Assembly (NCBI GenBank): GCA_007117625.1
Contig: SKGE01000076.1
Span: forward strand, 1 to 36,634
Source of the DNA: Candidatus Izemoplasma sp.
Lineage (GTDB): Bacteria > Bacillota_I > Bacilli_A > Izemoplasmatales > Izemoplasmataceae
Reading direction: 5' to 3'
Length of the DNA: 36,634 nt
Of the stretch, positions 5,916 through 14,767 are shown piece by piece (position 1 is the first letter of the stretch; each line of letters begins with the position of its first letter). The translations under genes were made by a program, and so were the position numbers. Under the pieces are notes generated by a model. That model made no database searches. It saw only the letters and a list, made by a program, of their open reading frames with translations, and was not told the DNA's origin.

Positions 5916-7285
5916 TAGGAAGAGAGTTGATTAATTTGGTTGAAAAGAATGGTTATTATGAGGTAGAATTCACTGACTTAACCCATGATGCAATGGGAGT
6001 GTGCAAAGTCGATGATTTTCCGATTTTTGTTAAGGAGGCTTTAAAAGGAGAAAAAGCTTTAATCAAGGTTATTAAGCTGAATAAGAATTTCGGCTTTGGT
6101 CGTTTGATTGAGCTCTTTTTAGAGTCGCCATTTAGAAAGGTGCCAATATGTGAACATTATCAAGCTTGCGGTGGGTGTAATACGATGCATATGAATTATC
6201 AAACCCAGCTTGATTTCAAGAAATATAGAACGGTTGAAACACTGCGTAAATTAGGTAGAATTGAAACGGTTGTACAAGATACGCAAGGGATGAATAACCC
6301 TTATTATTATCGCAATAAGGCGATTATTCCTTTTGGGAAACACAATGGAAAAATCATCGGAGGTCTCTATCGATCACGCTCGCATGAGATTGTCAATATT
6401 AAGCGATGTCATATCTTTCCTAAAGTTGTAAGTGATATGGTACGATTCTTTCGGTCTTTGTTTACGGAGTTAGATGTTTCGATTTATGATGAGGCAACCC
6501 ATGAAGGTTTAGTTCGAGGCCTTATGTTTAGGCATAGTCGTGATCAGTCTCAGTTTAGTGTAACGATTATTACCACATCTGGACGTTTCCCAGATAAAGA
6601 GCGTATTGTCAATAGCTTGATTGGTAAGTTTCCTATTGTTGTATCGGTGATTCAAAATATTAACCCAGAACAAACCAATGTGATGCTTGGTGCAAAGTCT
6701 AAAGTACTTTATGGAAAAGATGTTATTGAAGATAATCTATTAGGTATTAATTACGAGATATCACATCAGTCATTTTATCAAGTTAATCCAGAACAAACCG
6801 AAGGACTCTACAAAAAGGCCATGGATTATGCTAAAATCCAACCAGAAGATGTGGTGGTTGATGCCTACTGTGGTATTGGAACCATCGGTTTAACAGCTTC
6901 TGCTTATGCTGGTGAAGTTATTGGTATTGAGGTTGTTAAAGAGGCGATTAAAAATGCTCAACAAAACGCAAAAAACAATCATGTTAAGAATATCCGTTTT
7001 ATAACGGGTAAAGTTGAAGATATATTGCCAACATTAAAGCAGCGTGTTGATGTATTGTTTATTGACCCACCGCGTAAAGGTGTGGACAAAAAGGTTTTAG
7101 AAAGCATTATTAAATCAAAAGTGAAACGTGTTGTCTATATTTCATGTAATGTTTCGACCCTTGCGAGAGATTTAAATTTCTTACAGGCGAACCATTATAA
7201 AGTTGTCGAAGTTACACCGTTTGATATGTTTCCGCAGACAGCACATATTGAGACGGTTACGCTTATTGAAAGACTTGAAAGTTAG
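5912..7285 (+). CDS. rlmD: RlmD/TrmA-family RNA uracil-C5 methyltransferase, paralogue 1
   Basis: A SAM-dependent m5U methyltransferase of about 457 aa, most likely acting on 23S rRNA. An N-terminal TRAM domain (~12-70) is followed by iron-sulfur cysteines C80, C86 and C89 (CEHYQACGGC) with a fourth in IKRCHIF, then the central RNA-binding region and the Rossmann domain (VVDAYCGIGTIGL; DPPRKGVD). The nucleophile is in YISCNVSTLARDL, so all catalytic elements are present. The GTG at 5912 overlaps the sdaA stop; an in-frame TTG at 5927 after AGGAAGAGAG is a credible alternative start. A second complete paralogue lies at 9775-11142; in Bacillus one enzyme (RlmCD) modifies U747 and U1939, so the pair may divide the sites. 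This division is inference. Confidence 0.92.
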   Translation: MIGRELINLVEKNGYYEVEFTDLTHDAMGVCKVDDFPIFVKEALKGEKALIKVIKLNKNFGFGRLIELFLESPFRKVPICEHYQACGGCNTMHMNYQTQLDFKKYRTVETLRKLGRIETVVQDTQGMNNPYYYRNKAIIPFGKHNGKIIGGLYRSRSHEIVNIKRCHIFPKVVSDMVRFFRSLFTELDVSIYDEATHEGLVRGLMFRHSRDQSQFSVTIITTSGRFPDKERIVNSLIGKFPIVVSVIQNINPEQTNVMLGAKSKVLYGKDVIEDNLLGINYEISHQSFYQVNPEQTEGLYKKAMDYAKIQPEDVVVDAYCGIGTIGLTASAYAGEVIGIEVVKEAIKNAQQNAKNNHVKNIRFITGKVEDILPTLKQRVDVLFIDPPRKGVDKKVLESIIKSKVKRVVYISCNVSTLARDLNFLQANHYKVVEVTPFDMFPQTAHIETVTLIERLES

Positions 7286-7338
7286 TTTTTAATTGAATCG
7301 GTGATGGTGTTCACCTTAAACCGCTTTATGCTGATGAC

Positions 7339-7375
7339 ACCTACATATGATTTTTTAGTCGTGTGTAGGTTTTTT
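7339..7375 (+). terminator. Rho-independent terminator after the first RlmD-type gene
   Basis: ACCTACATATGA (7339-7350) and TCGTGTGTAGGT (7359-7370) pair over 12 bp with two G-U pairs, followed by TTTTT. A second small inverted repeat, GGTG...CACC, lies upstream near 7300-7316. Confidence 0.85.
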
Positions 7376-7394
7376 GTGTGAAAGGGTGATTGTG

Positions 7395-8579
7395 ATGATG
7401 TTAAGTTTGGCGTATATTATTGTATTTGGATTAATTGGGGCGTATGTGTTTCGATTAATTAAGTTACCCGGATTAATTGGAATGTTGTTTGTAGGGATTA
7501 TCATTGGTCCAAGCGGTTTTGATTTACTTGAAGCCCCGCTGCTAAATATTAGTGAAGATATCCGAAAAATAGCGTTGATTATTATTCTTTTGAGAGCGGG
7601 ACTTGGGTTGAACCGTCGTATGATTTTGTCGATTGGGAAGCAAGCTTCAGCTTTAAGTGTTATTCCGGTGATGCTAGAGGGTGTTGTGGTGATGTTTTTT
7701 GCGACGCTTTTATTTGATTTTAATCTTGTTCAGGGTGGGATGCTTGGTTTTATCGTTGCGGCGGTATCACCAGCAGTTATTGTACCAACAATGCTTGAGT
7801 TGATGAGAGATAAGATTGGTATGAAGAAACGAATTCCTGTCTTGGTGCTGTCTTCAGCAAGTGTTGATGATGTGATTGCGATTACGATGTTTTCGGCATT
7901 CTTGAGTATTTATTTTTCTCAAAGCGTAACATTTGTTTCATATGTGTATCGTATTCCATTATCGATATTTTTAGGGATTTCTTTAGGAATTATTGTCGGG
8001 TATGGTTTGGTTTGGTTTTTTAAAAAGTATTCTACGAGAGATACAAAAAAGATTCTTTTGTTAATTGCGGTAGGTATTTTAATGGTTAGCTTCGCCGAGC
8101 TTGTTGAATCTTATGTCATGGTTGCGTCTTTGTTAGGTGTGATGACGCTTGGTATCATGATTACTGAGAAAAAGACATTACTTGGAGAGCGGTTGTCGAT
8201 AAAGTTTGATAAGGTTTGGGTGTTGGCAGAGCTTTTCTTGTTTGTTTTAGTCGGTGCAGCACTCGATATAGATGTCGCTTTAGAAGCTGGTTTATTTGGT
8301 GTGTTCTTGGTTATTTTAGGTGTAATGGCGCGAAGTATAGGTGTGTTTGTAGCAACCATAGCTACTGAGTTTACGATCAAAGAGAAATGGTTTATTGTCT
8401 TTAGTTATACACCGAAGGCTACGGTACAAGCTGCAGTGGGTTCTATACCGCTGTCACTTGGTGTCAGTGGCGGAGAAATTATTTTGGCGGTTTCGGTGAT
8501 AGCGATCTTAATCACTGCACCAGTTGGGGCGATATTGATTAAGTTCACCTCAAAAAGCTTGTTGAAAGATGCAACCTAA
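7395..8579 (+). CDS. Cation:proton antiporter, CPA family (Na+/H+ exchanger-like)
   Basis: This ~394-aa membrane protein has about 12 hydrophobic segments spread over its whole length and the typical N-terminal pattern of CPA exchangers: KLPGLIGMLFVGIIIGPSG, then LRAGLGL near residue 76 and the ion-site region SSASVDDVIAITMF near residue 160, where paired acidic residues are expected in transport. It lacks the cytosolic RCK/TrkA domains of Kef proteins, so it looks like a simple exchanger of monovalent cations. ATG 7395 was chosen because AAAGGGTG precedes it by 6 nt; ATG 7398 is equally possible. It sits between unrelated genes and is probably monocistronic: a terminator precedes it and a new promoter follows. 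Confidence 0.88.
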   Translation: MMLSLAYIIVFGLIGAYVFRLIKLPGLIGMLFVGIIIGPSGFDLLEAPLLNISEDIRKIALIIILLRAGLGLNRRMILSIGKQASALSVIPVMLEGVVVMFFATLLFDFNLVQGGMLGFIVAAVSPAVIVPTMLELMRDKIGMKKRIPVLVLSSASVDDVIAITMFSAFLSIYFSQSVTFVSYVYRIPLSIFLGISLGIIVGYGLVWFFKKYSTRDTKKILLLIAVGILMVSFAELVESYVMVASLLGVMTLGIMITEKKTLLGERLSIKFDKVWVLAELFLFVLVGAALDIDVALEAGLFGVFLVILGVMARSIGVFVATIATEFTIKEKWFIVFSYTPKATVQAAVGSIPLSLGVSGGEIILAVSVIAILITAPVGAILIKFTSKSLLKDAT

Positions 8580-8591
8580 ATCGATGGGTGA

Positions 8592-8620
8592 TTGTACAAC
8601 AGTGTGCGGTGTGGTAGACT
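8592..8620 (+). promoter_or_regulatory. Promoter of the EEP-family gene
   Basis: TTGTAC (8592-8597), a 17-bp spacer and TAGACT (8615-8620) with TGG before it (extended -10). Confidence 0.65.
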
Positions 8621-8643
8621 ATAGGTAATTTAGTGGAGGAGCG

Positions 8644-9747
8644 ATGGTTATGCGCGTTATATTTAGGGTTTTTATTAGGCTTGTAGCGGTTCTTGGGATT
8701 TTTATTGGGTTGGCTTTAGCGCTACTCACGATTACTGAGTACCGGCCTGATGATATTGAAGCGTTAGAGATTGTAAATAATTCTGAGACGGTTATTAGCC
8801 AAGGGGCGTCGTTGACGTTGATGACGTTTAATTTAGGATATGCTGGACTTGGGGCAGATGAAGATTTTATATTAGATGGGGGTCTAAAAGCTAGACCGGA
8901 TTCTATGGAAGATGTTGAGTTTTATTTAGAGGGAATTTTGAGCCTGTTAGAAATGCATGCTGCGGACATATATTTATTGCAGGAGGTTGATTTAAGAGCG
9001 CGTCGTAGTTTTAACATCAATCAAGTTGAAACGATTCATGATGCTTTAGGAACAGAGTTTAGTTCTGTTTTTGCGTATAATTTTAATGCGATTTTTGTGC
9101 CGTTTCCGGTTTCGTTTACGGATTATATTGGTCATGTCGAGAGTGGTTTACAAACACTCTCAAGGCATCAAATGCTTGAGAGTGAGCGCCATCAGTTTTC
9201 TGGTAGCTTTTCTTGGCCGTTGCGCGTTGCGAATTTAAAAAGAGCGATGATTGTGAGTCGCTTCGAGGTTGAAGGGACGGATAAAGAGCTTGTCGTTGTT
9301 AATCTACACATGTCTGCATATGATGCGGATGGGTCGCTTCGTGAGAGTGAGATGGCCTATTTGAGGGCGTTTATGGAAACTGAGTATGCGCTTGGTAATT
9401 ACGTCATCATCGGTGGGGACTTTAACCAAACGTTCCCAAGTGTCGTTGATAACGATATTACACGTATGAGACTCTCTGAAGATGATGATGCCTATTATGT
9501 GGCGTTTCCGATTGAGGATGATTTCTTACCGAGTGGGTTTGTTTATGCGATTGATGAGACGCTGCCGACATGTCGATTGCTAAATCAACCGTATCGGCCT
9601 GGGACAGAGGGAACGCAGTACTATATTATCGATGGGTTTATGGTTTCAGACAATATCCGCGTCGACCAAGTGTTTACAGTTGATCATGGTTTTGTGTACA
9701 GTGATCATAATCCTGTGATGTTAGAAATTACGTTGTTAGATGAATAA
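8644..9747 (+). CDS. Membrane-anchored endonuclease/exonuclease/phosphatase (EEP) family protein
   Basis: The first ~30 residues form one hydrophobic anchor (VIFRVFIRLVAVLGIFIGLA), and the rest is an EEP/DNase-I-like metal-dependent domain, probably on the outer side of the membrane. Conserved elements in order are LTLMTFNLGY, DIYLLQEVD (metal-binding Glu), VVNLHMSAYD, VIIGGDFNQTFPS (catalytic Asp/Asn) and YSDHNPVMLEI (terminal Asp-His pair). The family hydrolyses phosphodiesters in nucleic acids, phospholipids or sugar phosphates; the substrate cannot be told from the sequence. Length is 367 aa. ATG 8644 follows GGAGG at 4 nt, and an ATG two codons later would sit at 10 nt. The next gene begins within 30 nt, so they may be cotranscribed. 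Confidence 0.88.
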   Translation: MVMRVIFRVFIRLVAVLGIFIGLALALLTITEYRPDDIEALEIVNNSETVISQGASLTLMTFNLGYAGLGADEDFILDGGLKARPDSMEDVEFYLEGILSLLEMHAADIYLLQEVDLRARRSFNINQVETIHDALGTEFSSVFAYNFNAIFVPFPVSFTDYIGHVESGLQTLSRHQMLESERHQFSGSFSWPLRVANLKRAMIVSRFEVEGTDKELVVVNLHMSAYDADGSLRESEMAYLRAFMETEYALGNYVIIGGDFNQTFPSVVDNDITRMRLSEDDDAYYVAFPIEDDFLPSGFVYAIDETLPTCRLLNQPYRPGTEGTQYYIIDGFMVSDNIRVDQVFTVDHGFVYSDHNPVMLEITLLDE

Positions 9748-9774
9748 AAATGGTAGAAAGAAATGTGGTGTGTT

Positions 9775-11142
9775 ATGAAAACTGAATTAGTTAAGAATCA
9801 AGAGGTACTGATTACCATTAAAAAGATAGGTATCAATGGGGAAGGGATTGGCTATTACAAGCGACAAGCTGTTTTTGTGGATGGTGTTTTTCCTCCTGAA
9901 GAGGTTGTCGTTAAAATTCAATCGATTCATCGAGGGTATGCGGTAGCGAAAGCGATTCATTTGAAAAAACGTGCGTTTTATCGCGATCGACCATTTTGTA
10001 AACATTATGATGTTTGCGGTGGGTGTCAGCTTCAGCACGTTAAGTACGATGAGCAATTAAGACTGAAAGAAGATTTACTGAAACAAGCGTTTGATCGTTA
10101 TACGCAGTTGGATTTAAAGAAAATTAAGTTTTATCCATTTACGCCAGTGGTTAAACCGAGAAGTTATCGGTTAAAAGCTCAAATGCCGGTTCGAAATACG
10201 CAGCAAGGTTTAGTCACGGGACTTTATAAGAAAAACTCAACGGATTTGGTTGATGTTTTAGAATGTCCTGTGCAAGACCAAGACATTAACCGTGTCAATC
10301 AGCGTGTTTTAGAACTTTGTGATAAGTACGATATCTATGCGTTTGATCCAAGTGAGATGCGTGGGATGTTGCGATATATTGTGACAAGAAAAAGTTCTTT
10401 CAACGGTGGCATGCAAGTAACGCTGGTTGTGACGATTTATAACAAAGCTTTACATCCTTTGGCGAATGAGATTATGGAGCTTCCTGGAGTCGAAAGTGTT
10501 GCTATCTCTAAAAATCATGATGCTAAAAATCATGCGATATTTGGTGATACGTTTGAGATTTTGGCAGGGAATGATACGATTACTGAGGCGATTGGTGCTG
10601 TGAAGTTTGCGTTAAATCCTAAAGCTTTCTTTCAGCTGAACCCAGAAGAGGCTACTAAAATGTACGATTATGTACGTAGCTTAATGGATCGTAAGACGGA
10701 TAAATCATTGCTAGATGTATATACAGGTAGTGGTGCTATGGCCCTTTATTTTGCCGATCAGTTTGAACGGGTGGTTGGTGTTGATCAAAGTCAGGATTCA
10801 ATTCATAGTGCGAACCAAAATAAAAAACTAAATAAGATTAAAAATGTGCGTTTTTATCAAGGAGATGCACATGATACACTTGCCGATCTTTATAATAAAG
10901 GACTTACTTTTGATGTGTGTGTGTTTGATCCACCGAGATCTGGTCTTGATGATAAAATGATTGATCTTTTAATGCGAAAACCAATACCAAAGTTAATATA
11001 TGTTTCTTGTAATCCGAGTACTTTGGCAAAAAATATTAAGAAATTGAGTCGAAAGTATGAGGTGAAATCGGTGATGCCGTTTGATATGTTTCCACAAACT
11101 AGTCATGTCGAGAGTGTCGTTTTACTAGTCCGTAAAGGGTAA
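9775..11142 (+). CDS. rlmD: RlmD/TrmA-family RNA uracil-C5 methyltransferase, paralogue 2
   Basis: A second full-length (about 455 aa) SAM-dependent RNA m5U methyltransferase, clearly homologous to the protein at 5912-7285. It has an N-terminal TRAM domain (VLITIKKIGINGEGIGYY...), iron-sulfur cysteines in CKHYDVCGGC and a fourth in VLECPVQ, a SAM loop LLDVYTGSGAMAL, FDPPRSGLDD and the catalytic YVSCNPSTLAKNI. All catalytic elements are intact, so this is not a decaying copy. The ATG at 9775 gives the MKTELVKNQ start expected just before the TRAM domain; the in-frame ATG at 9763 would add four residues, and neither has a strong ribosome binding site. Which uracil each paralogue methylates is unknown. 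A bidirectional terminator follows. Confidence 0.92.
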   Translation: MKTELVKNQEVLITIKKIGINGEGIGYYKRQAVFVDGVFPPEEVVVKIQSIHRGYAVAKAIHLKKRAFYRDRPFCKHYDVCGGCQLQHVKYDEQLRLKEDLLKQAFDRYTQLDLKKIKFYPFTPVVKPRSYRLKAQMPVRNTQQGLVTGLYKKNSTDLVDVLECPVQDQDINRVNQRVLELCDKYDIYAFDPSEMRGMLRYIVTRKSSFNGGMQVTLVVTIYNKALHPLANEIMELPGVESVAISKNHDAKNHAIFGDTFEILAGNDTITEAIGAVKFALNPKAFFQLNPEEATKMYDYVRSLMDRKTDKSLLDVYTGSGAMALYFADQFERVVGVDQSQDSIHSANQNKKLNKIKNVRFYQGDAHDTLADLYNKGLTFDVCVFDPPRSGLDDKMIDLLMRKPIPKLIYVSCNPSTLAKNIKKLSRKYEVKSVMPFDMFPQTSHVESVVLLVRKG

Positions 11143-11191
11143 TGGTCATAGTGAGTTGCTCTTTTATGTACCTTTTTGGTCGAAAGCGTTT

Positions 11192-11221
11192 AAAAAAGAG
11201 ATGCGTCCGCATCTCTTTTTT
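11192..11221. terminator. Bidirectional terminator between convergent genes
   Basis: AAAAAAGAGATGCG (11192-11205) and CGCATCTCTTTTTT (11208-11221) are perfectly complementary, giving an A-tract on one side and a T-tract on the other. It serves both the methyltransferase gene and the minus-strand TetR gene. Confidence 0.92.
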
Positions 11222-11816
11222 ACTGAGTTATTTTTAGAAGTTCCTTGATGTATTTTTCTCTAAATGAGGGCTTTTTAAGGGTGTTAATAGAAGACTGTTC
11301 TTGTTCGGTGATAACTTGCAAGAACAAAGGCAGTGTAAAGCTTGAAAATAGCATCGTGTATTTGGCTTCTAGGGTTTCTTTGTCATCGATTTGTGTTGAT
11401 TCTGCTAGGCGGGTTAAAATAAGTTCTTTAAAAGGTGATTTCGTGAAGAAGGCATTGATTAAGTGGGCTGCGTGTTTGTCTTGGGTGTCGCTGCTTAAAA
11501 ATAGATGCTTGATAATGCCGACGTTTTCTATGGCAAAGGTATAAATATTGTCTATCATGATTTTTAAGATGTCCTCTGAAGAAGCGTTGTTGGGTAATGC
11601 TTCTAATGTTTTTTGTGTGAGTACTTGAATTTCTTCGATAATATCTTGAATGACGATTCCTATTAAGGCTTCTTTTGATCCGAAGTGGTAGTTAACTGCG
11701 GCGATGTTGATGTAGCAAGCATCGGCGATTTCTTTGATAGTAATTTGACCATTTTCCTTAAGTAGAGTTTTTGTTGTCTCGATGATTTTTTGTTTTACCG
11801 CGATAGATTTACTCAT
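11220..11816 (-). CDS. TetR/AcrR family repressor, divergent from the MMPL exporter
   Basis: This 198-aa regulator has a TetR helix-turn-helix at about residues 20-55 (GQITIKEIADACYINIAAVNYHFGSKEAL), including the family's YHFGSKE end. The C-terminal ligand domain is not assigned. A GGAGG ribosome binding site lies 4 nt before the start. It is divergent from the MMPL/RND exporter with a 117-nt gap holding two copies of an ACCTATTT-type operator, the standard arrangement for a TetR repressor controlling an adjacent efflux pump. The inducer is probably a substrate of the pump, which is inference. Confidence 0.9.
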   Translation of the reverse strand: MSKSIAVKQKIIETTKTLLKENGQITIKEIADACYINIAAVNYHFGSKEALIGIVIQDIIEEIQVLTQKTLEALPNNASSEDILKIMIDNIYTFAIENVGIIKHLFLSSDTQDKHAAHLINAFFTKSPFKELILTRLAESTQIDDKETLEAKYTMLFSSFTLPLFLQVITEQEQSSINTLKKPSFREKYIKELLKITQ

Positions 11817-11840
11817 AAGGCCTCCTAAAGATATTTTAAA

Positions 11841-11857
11841 ACCTATTTGAAATAGTA
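11841..11857. promoter_or_regulatory. Candidate TetR operator 1, proximal to the tetR gene
   Basis: ACCTATTTGAAATAGTA contains the perfect dyad CTATTT-G-AAATAG (11843-11855). It lies just downstream of the minus-strand -10 box (TATAAT on minus at 11874-11869), where binding would block the repressor's own transcript. Confidence 0.65.
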
Positions 11858-11898
11858 TTTATGTTGTTATTATAAAATATTAAATATAAAATTAAAAT

Positions 11899-11915
11899 AC
11901 CTATTTAAAATATGT
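11899..11915. promoter_or_regulatory. Candidate TetR operator 2, proximal to the MMPL gene
   Basis: ACCTATTTAAAATATGT is a near-perfect dyad (AC-x-TATTT-A-AAATA-x-GT) that matches operator 1 at 11 of 13 core positions. The copies are 58 bp apart. It covers TAAAAT (11906-11911), a likely -10 for the exporter, 23 nt before the gene. Confidence 0.65.
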
Positions 11916-11933
11916 TTTTGAATGGAGGCTTGT

Positions 11934-13967
11934 ATGAAATCGCTGTTGTCGGTTAAAGGACGTGTTGGTGTTTTTATTAGTACGTTTGTGTTGGTGTTTG
12001 CAAGTGTGTTTTTGATTTTTCAAGTTGAAACGAACTATGATATGACAGAATACTTACCTCAAGATTCGATGACTGCTGAAGGAATGAAGTTGTTAGAAGA
12101 TACGTTTGGGAACCATGCTGCTATTCAAGTTATGGTTTCTGATGTTGCTATTTTAGAAGCGATGGTTTTAAAACAAGAAATTGCTTCAGTAGATGGTGTT
12201 TTACAGGTGGAATGGTTGGATGATTACGTTGATATGGAGGATTTGGCGAGTGCTGATCCAATCTATTTTGGTATGTTTTATTTAGATGAACATGCACTTT
12301 TCACCGTTGTTTTTGAGGAGGGTCCGTTTGATTTTACGGTAGAAGAAGCGATTGTAACTATTCGCTCAAGTTTAGATGGTTACGATGTTTCGATGCGTGG
12401 TGAAGCGCTGGATAATATGGCTGCAAGAGAGGTTGCAGAGGGTGAAGTTCTCTCGATTATTTTAATTATTTTACCGATTAGTTTTCTAATTCTTTTGATT
12501 GCGTCTAGGTCATATTTAGAGCCATTTATTATTTTGGGTGTACTAGGTGTTGCGGTCTTATTTAACATGGGAACTAATGCTTTATTACCAAGTGTTTCGT
12601 TTATTACACTAACCTTAGCTGCGGCTTTACAGATGGCTATTTCATTGGATTATTCGTTGTTTATGATCCACCGGTTTTATGAGTTTAGATCATCAGGAGA
12701 ATCGGTTCATAGTGCTGTGTTGAATGCTGTTAGGAAGGCGTTTCCAGCGATTACTGCTTCGGCGTTAACGACTATTTTTGGGTTTTTAGCGCTTTTGTTT
12801 ATGCGTTATGGTATTGGTAGAGATATTGGTATTGTCTTAAGTAAAGGTATTGTCTTTAGTTATTTGTCAGTCTTGTTTATATTGCCCGTTGTACTTGTAT
12901 TTTCAGCCCCGCTTCTTGAAAAACTTAAGCATCGCGCATGGTTTTTTGATTTAGGAGCGATTCGACATCTATTGATTAAGGGTCGATATATGTTTTCAAT
13001 GGTATTGCTTGTCTTGGTAGGGGTTGGATTTTACTTTCAATCACAAGCAGATTTTGTCTTTGGAGCAAGTGAATACACCGATGAAGATACTCAGGTGACG
13101 GTTGAACGTGAAGCGATTCGTGAGGTTTATGGGGTGTATCAGCCGGTTGTGATTTTGTTTGAGACAGAAGATGTTGTGAAGGAACAAATCCTCGTTGCGG
13201 AACTTTTTGGGATGGATGAGGTGTTGCATGTAGAGGCATTGGTGACTACCGTGGATGTTTCATCGGTTCCTAAGTCGATGATTCCCGTTGAGATTTTAAG
13301 TATGTATGAGATTGATGGTATCAGTCGAATCATCATCTATACGGATCTTTACCGTGAAAATCAAGCGATGTTTGATTTTTATGAGCGTTTGGATGATACA
13401 GTAGGCGTGGTTTATGAAAGTCATTATTTACTAGGTGTTGTACCGGCTACTTATGAGATTCGCGATACTGTTCTTGCGGATACGTGGGTGGTGATGGTAG
13501 CATCGATTGTAGCAATTGGCTTGGTTTTGATGCTTGTATTTAGAAATTTATTGATTCCTTTAATCTTATTGTTGGTCATTCAAGCTTCGATTTGGGTAAA
13601 TGTCGGTGTGATGGGTATTTTTGAAGTGCGTGTTGTTTATATTGGTTATTTGGTGGTGTTAGCGCTTCAATTAGGAGCGACGATTGATTATGCGGTACTT
13701 TTTATGAGTCGCTATATTGAGTCGCGTAAGGTAAACGATAAGGAAAGTGCGCTTTATGAGTCGCTTAAACGAAGTAGTATTCCAATTATGATTTCTGGTT
13801 CTGTGTTAGCAACGGCAGGCTTTGCAGAAGCGTTTTATTCGGATTTGAGTGTTGTCTCAGACATTGGCTTGTTAATTGGTCGTGGAGCGTTACTTGCGGT
13901 ACTCTTTGTGCTTGTTTTTGTCCCTGTTTTAGCGTATCTCTTTGATCGCTTTATTGTGAAACATTAG
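11934..13967 (+). CDS. MMPL/RND superfamily exporter
   Basis: This 677-aa membrane protein is built as two repeats: a membrane span, an extracytoplasmic domain, then five or six membrane spans, twice over (first span at ~8-30, spans ~172-325, span ~346-366, spans ~520-675). The DYS motif in ALQMAISLDYSLFMIHRF and its counterpart ALQLGATIDYAVLFMSRY are the proton-relay region of MMPL proteins. The family exports lipids, fatty acids or drugs using the proton gradient. ATG 11934 was chosen over the ATG at 11922 because TGGAGG (11923-11928) precedes it by 5 nt. The divergent TetR is the expected regulator. The substrate is unknown. Confidence 0.92.
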   Translation: MKSLLSVKGRVGVFISTFVLVFASVFLIFQVETNYDMTEYLPQDSMTAEGMKLLEDTFGNHAAIQVMVSDVAILEAMVLKQEIASVDGVLQVEWLDDYVDMEDLASADPIYFGMFYLDEHALFTVVFEEGPFDFTVEEAIVTIRSSLDGYDVSMRGEALDNMAAREVAEGEVLSIILIILPISFLILLIASRSYLEPFIILGVLGVAVLFNMGTNALLPSVSFITLTLAAALQMAISLDYSLFMIHRFYEFRSSGESVHSAVLNAVRKAFPAITASALTTIFGFLALLFMRYGIGRDIGIVLSKGIVFSYLSVLFILPVVLVFSAPLLEKLKHRAWFFDLGAIRHLLIKGRYMFSMVLLVLVGVGFYFQSQADFVFGASEYTDEDTQVTVEREAIREVYGVYQPVVILFETEDVVKEQILVAELFGMDEVLHVEALVTTVDVSSVPKSMIPVEILSMYEIDGISRIIIYTDLYRENQAMFDFYERLDDTVGVVYESHYLLGVVPATYEIRDTVLADTWVVMVASIVAIGLVLMLVFRNLLIPLILLLVIQASIWVNVGVMGIFEVRVVYIGYLVVLALQLGATIDYAVLFMSRYIESRKVNDKESALYESLKRSSIPIMISGSVLATAGFAEAFYSDLSVVSDIGLLIGRGALLAVLFVLVFVPVLAYLFDRFIVKH

Positions 13968-13990
13968 GCGCAGAATTCTGCGCCTTTTTT
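13967..13990 (+). terminator. Rho-independent terminator of the MMPL gene
   Basis: The 18-bp perfect palindrome GGCGCAGAATTCTGCGCC (13967-13984) is followed by six T and overlaps the stop codon. Confidence 0.93.
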
Positions 13991-14015
13991 ATTTGTGCTT
14001 TTTTGGGGATTCATG

Positions 14016-14031
14016 TACACTTAATAGTGTA
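14016..14031 (+). other. Inverted repeat upstream of the DUF554 gene
   Basis: TACACT-TAAT-AGTGTA lies 20 nt before the DUF554 start. It could be an operator or a leader hairpin. The half-site resembles the ACACT/AGTGT core of the palindrome at 379-396, so possible cross-regulation by that TetR is worth noting, although the spacing differs. Confidence 0.4.
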
Positions 14032-14050
14032 GTTAAAGGAGTGGTGTTTA

Positions 14051-14758
14051 TTGGGTACGGTGATTAATGCGATTGCGATTGTTGTCGCTTCGATTCTCGG
14101 GGTTATGTTTAAAAAAGGGTTACCGGAACGTTTGCAAAAATCTGTGATGTTTGTTTTAGGGCTTGGGTTATCTGTCTTGGCTATCGGTTGGTTTTTACGA
14201 GATTTTTTGGTGATTGAAGAAGCGGCTTTGATTTCGAGTGGAGATTTGTTGATTATTGTTTCACTTGTGCTTGGAACGTTGATTGGCGAACACATGGATA
14301 TTGATAAAGGTATCAGTGGTTTTGCCGAAAATATTGAGAAGAAATATAAGTTACCACCGCTTGCGAAAGGTTTTGTTGCGGGAACGCTAATTTTTTGTGT
14401 TGGTGCGATGGCCATTTTGGGATCGATTGCGGATGGCTTGCACGGTGATGTTTCGATTTTACTCGTTAAGAGTGCACTTGACTTCATTACTGCAATGATG
14501 CTTGCTGCGGTGCTTGGTATTGGGGTTTTGTTTTCGGCGTTTAGTGTTTTAGTCTATCAAGGCAGTATTACGATATTGGCTTCATTTTCTGGGATGTTTT
14601 TAACCGATGATATGGTTCGGTCTTTGTCGATGGTTGGGAATATTATTCTTGTTGCAATGGGTCTGAACTTTATGGGTCTAACGAAAACAAAAGTTGCGAA
14701 TATGTTGCCTGCGCTTTTGATACCTATTGTTTATTTTGTTATCGTTGGACTTTTTTAG
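14051..14758 (+). CDS. DUF554 family integral membrane protein
   Basis: This 235-aa protein has about seven hydrophobic segments and the typical DUF554 (YqgA/YdfK) architecture: MGTVINAIAIVVASILG at the N-terminus, then SGDLLIIVSLVLGTLIGE, and FVAGTLIFCVGAMAILGSIADGLHGD in the middle. The function of this family is not established; it is a widespread transporter-like protein. The start is TTG at 14051 with AAAGGAG (14036-14042) at 8 nt; no in-frame ATG lies nearby upstream. The nitroreductase gene starts 9 nt after the stop, so the two are cotranscribed. Confidence 0.88.
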   Translation: MGTVINAIAIVVASILGVMFKKGLPERLQKSVMFVLGLGLSVLAIGWFLRDFLVIEEAALISSGDLLIIVSLVLGTLIGEHMDIDKGISGFAENIEKKYKLPPLAKGFVAGTLIFCVGAMAILGSIADGLHGDVSILLVKSALDFITAMMLAAVLGIGVLFSAFSVLVYQGSITILASFSGMFLTDDMVRSLSMVGNIILVAMGLNFMGLTKTKVANMLPALLIPIVYFVIVGLF

Positions 14759-14767
14759 GAGGATTGT

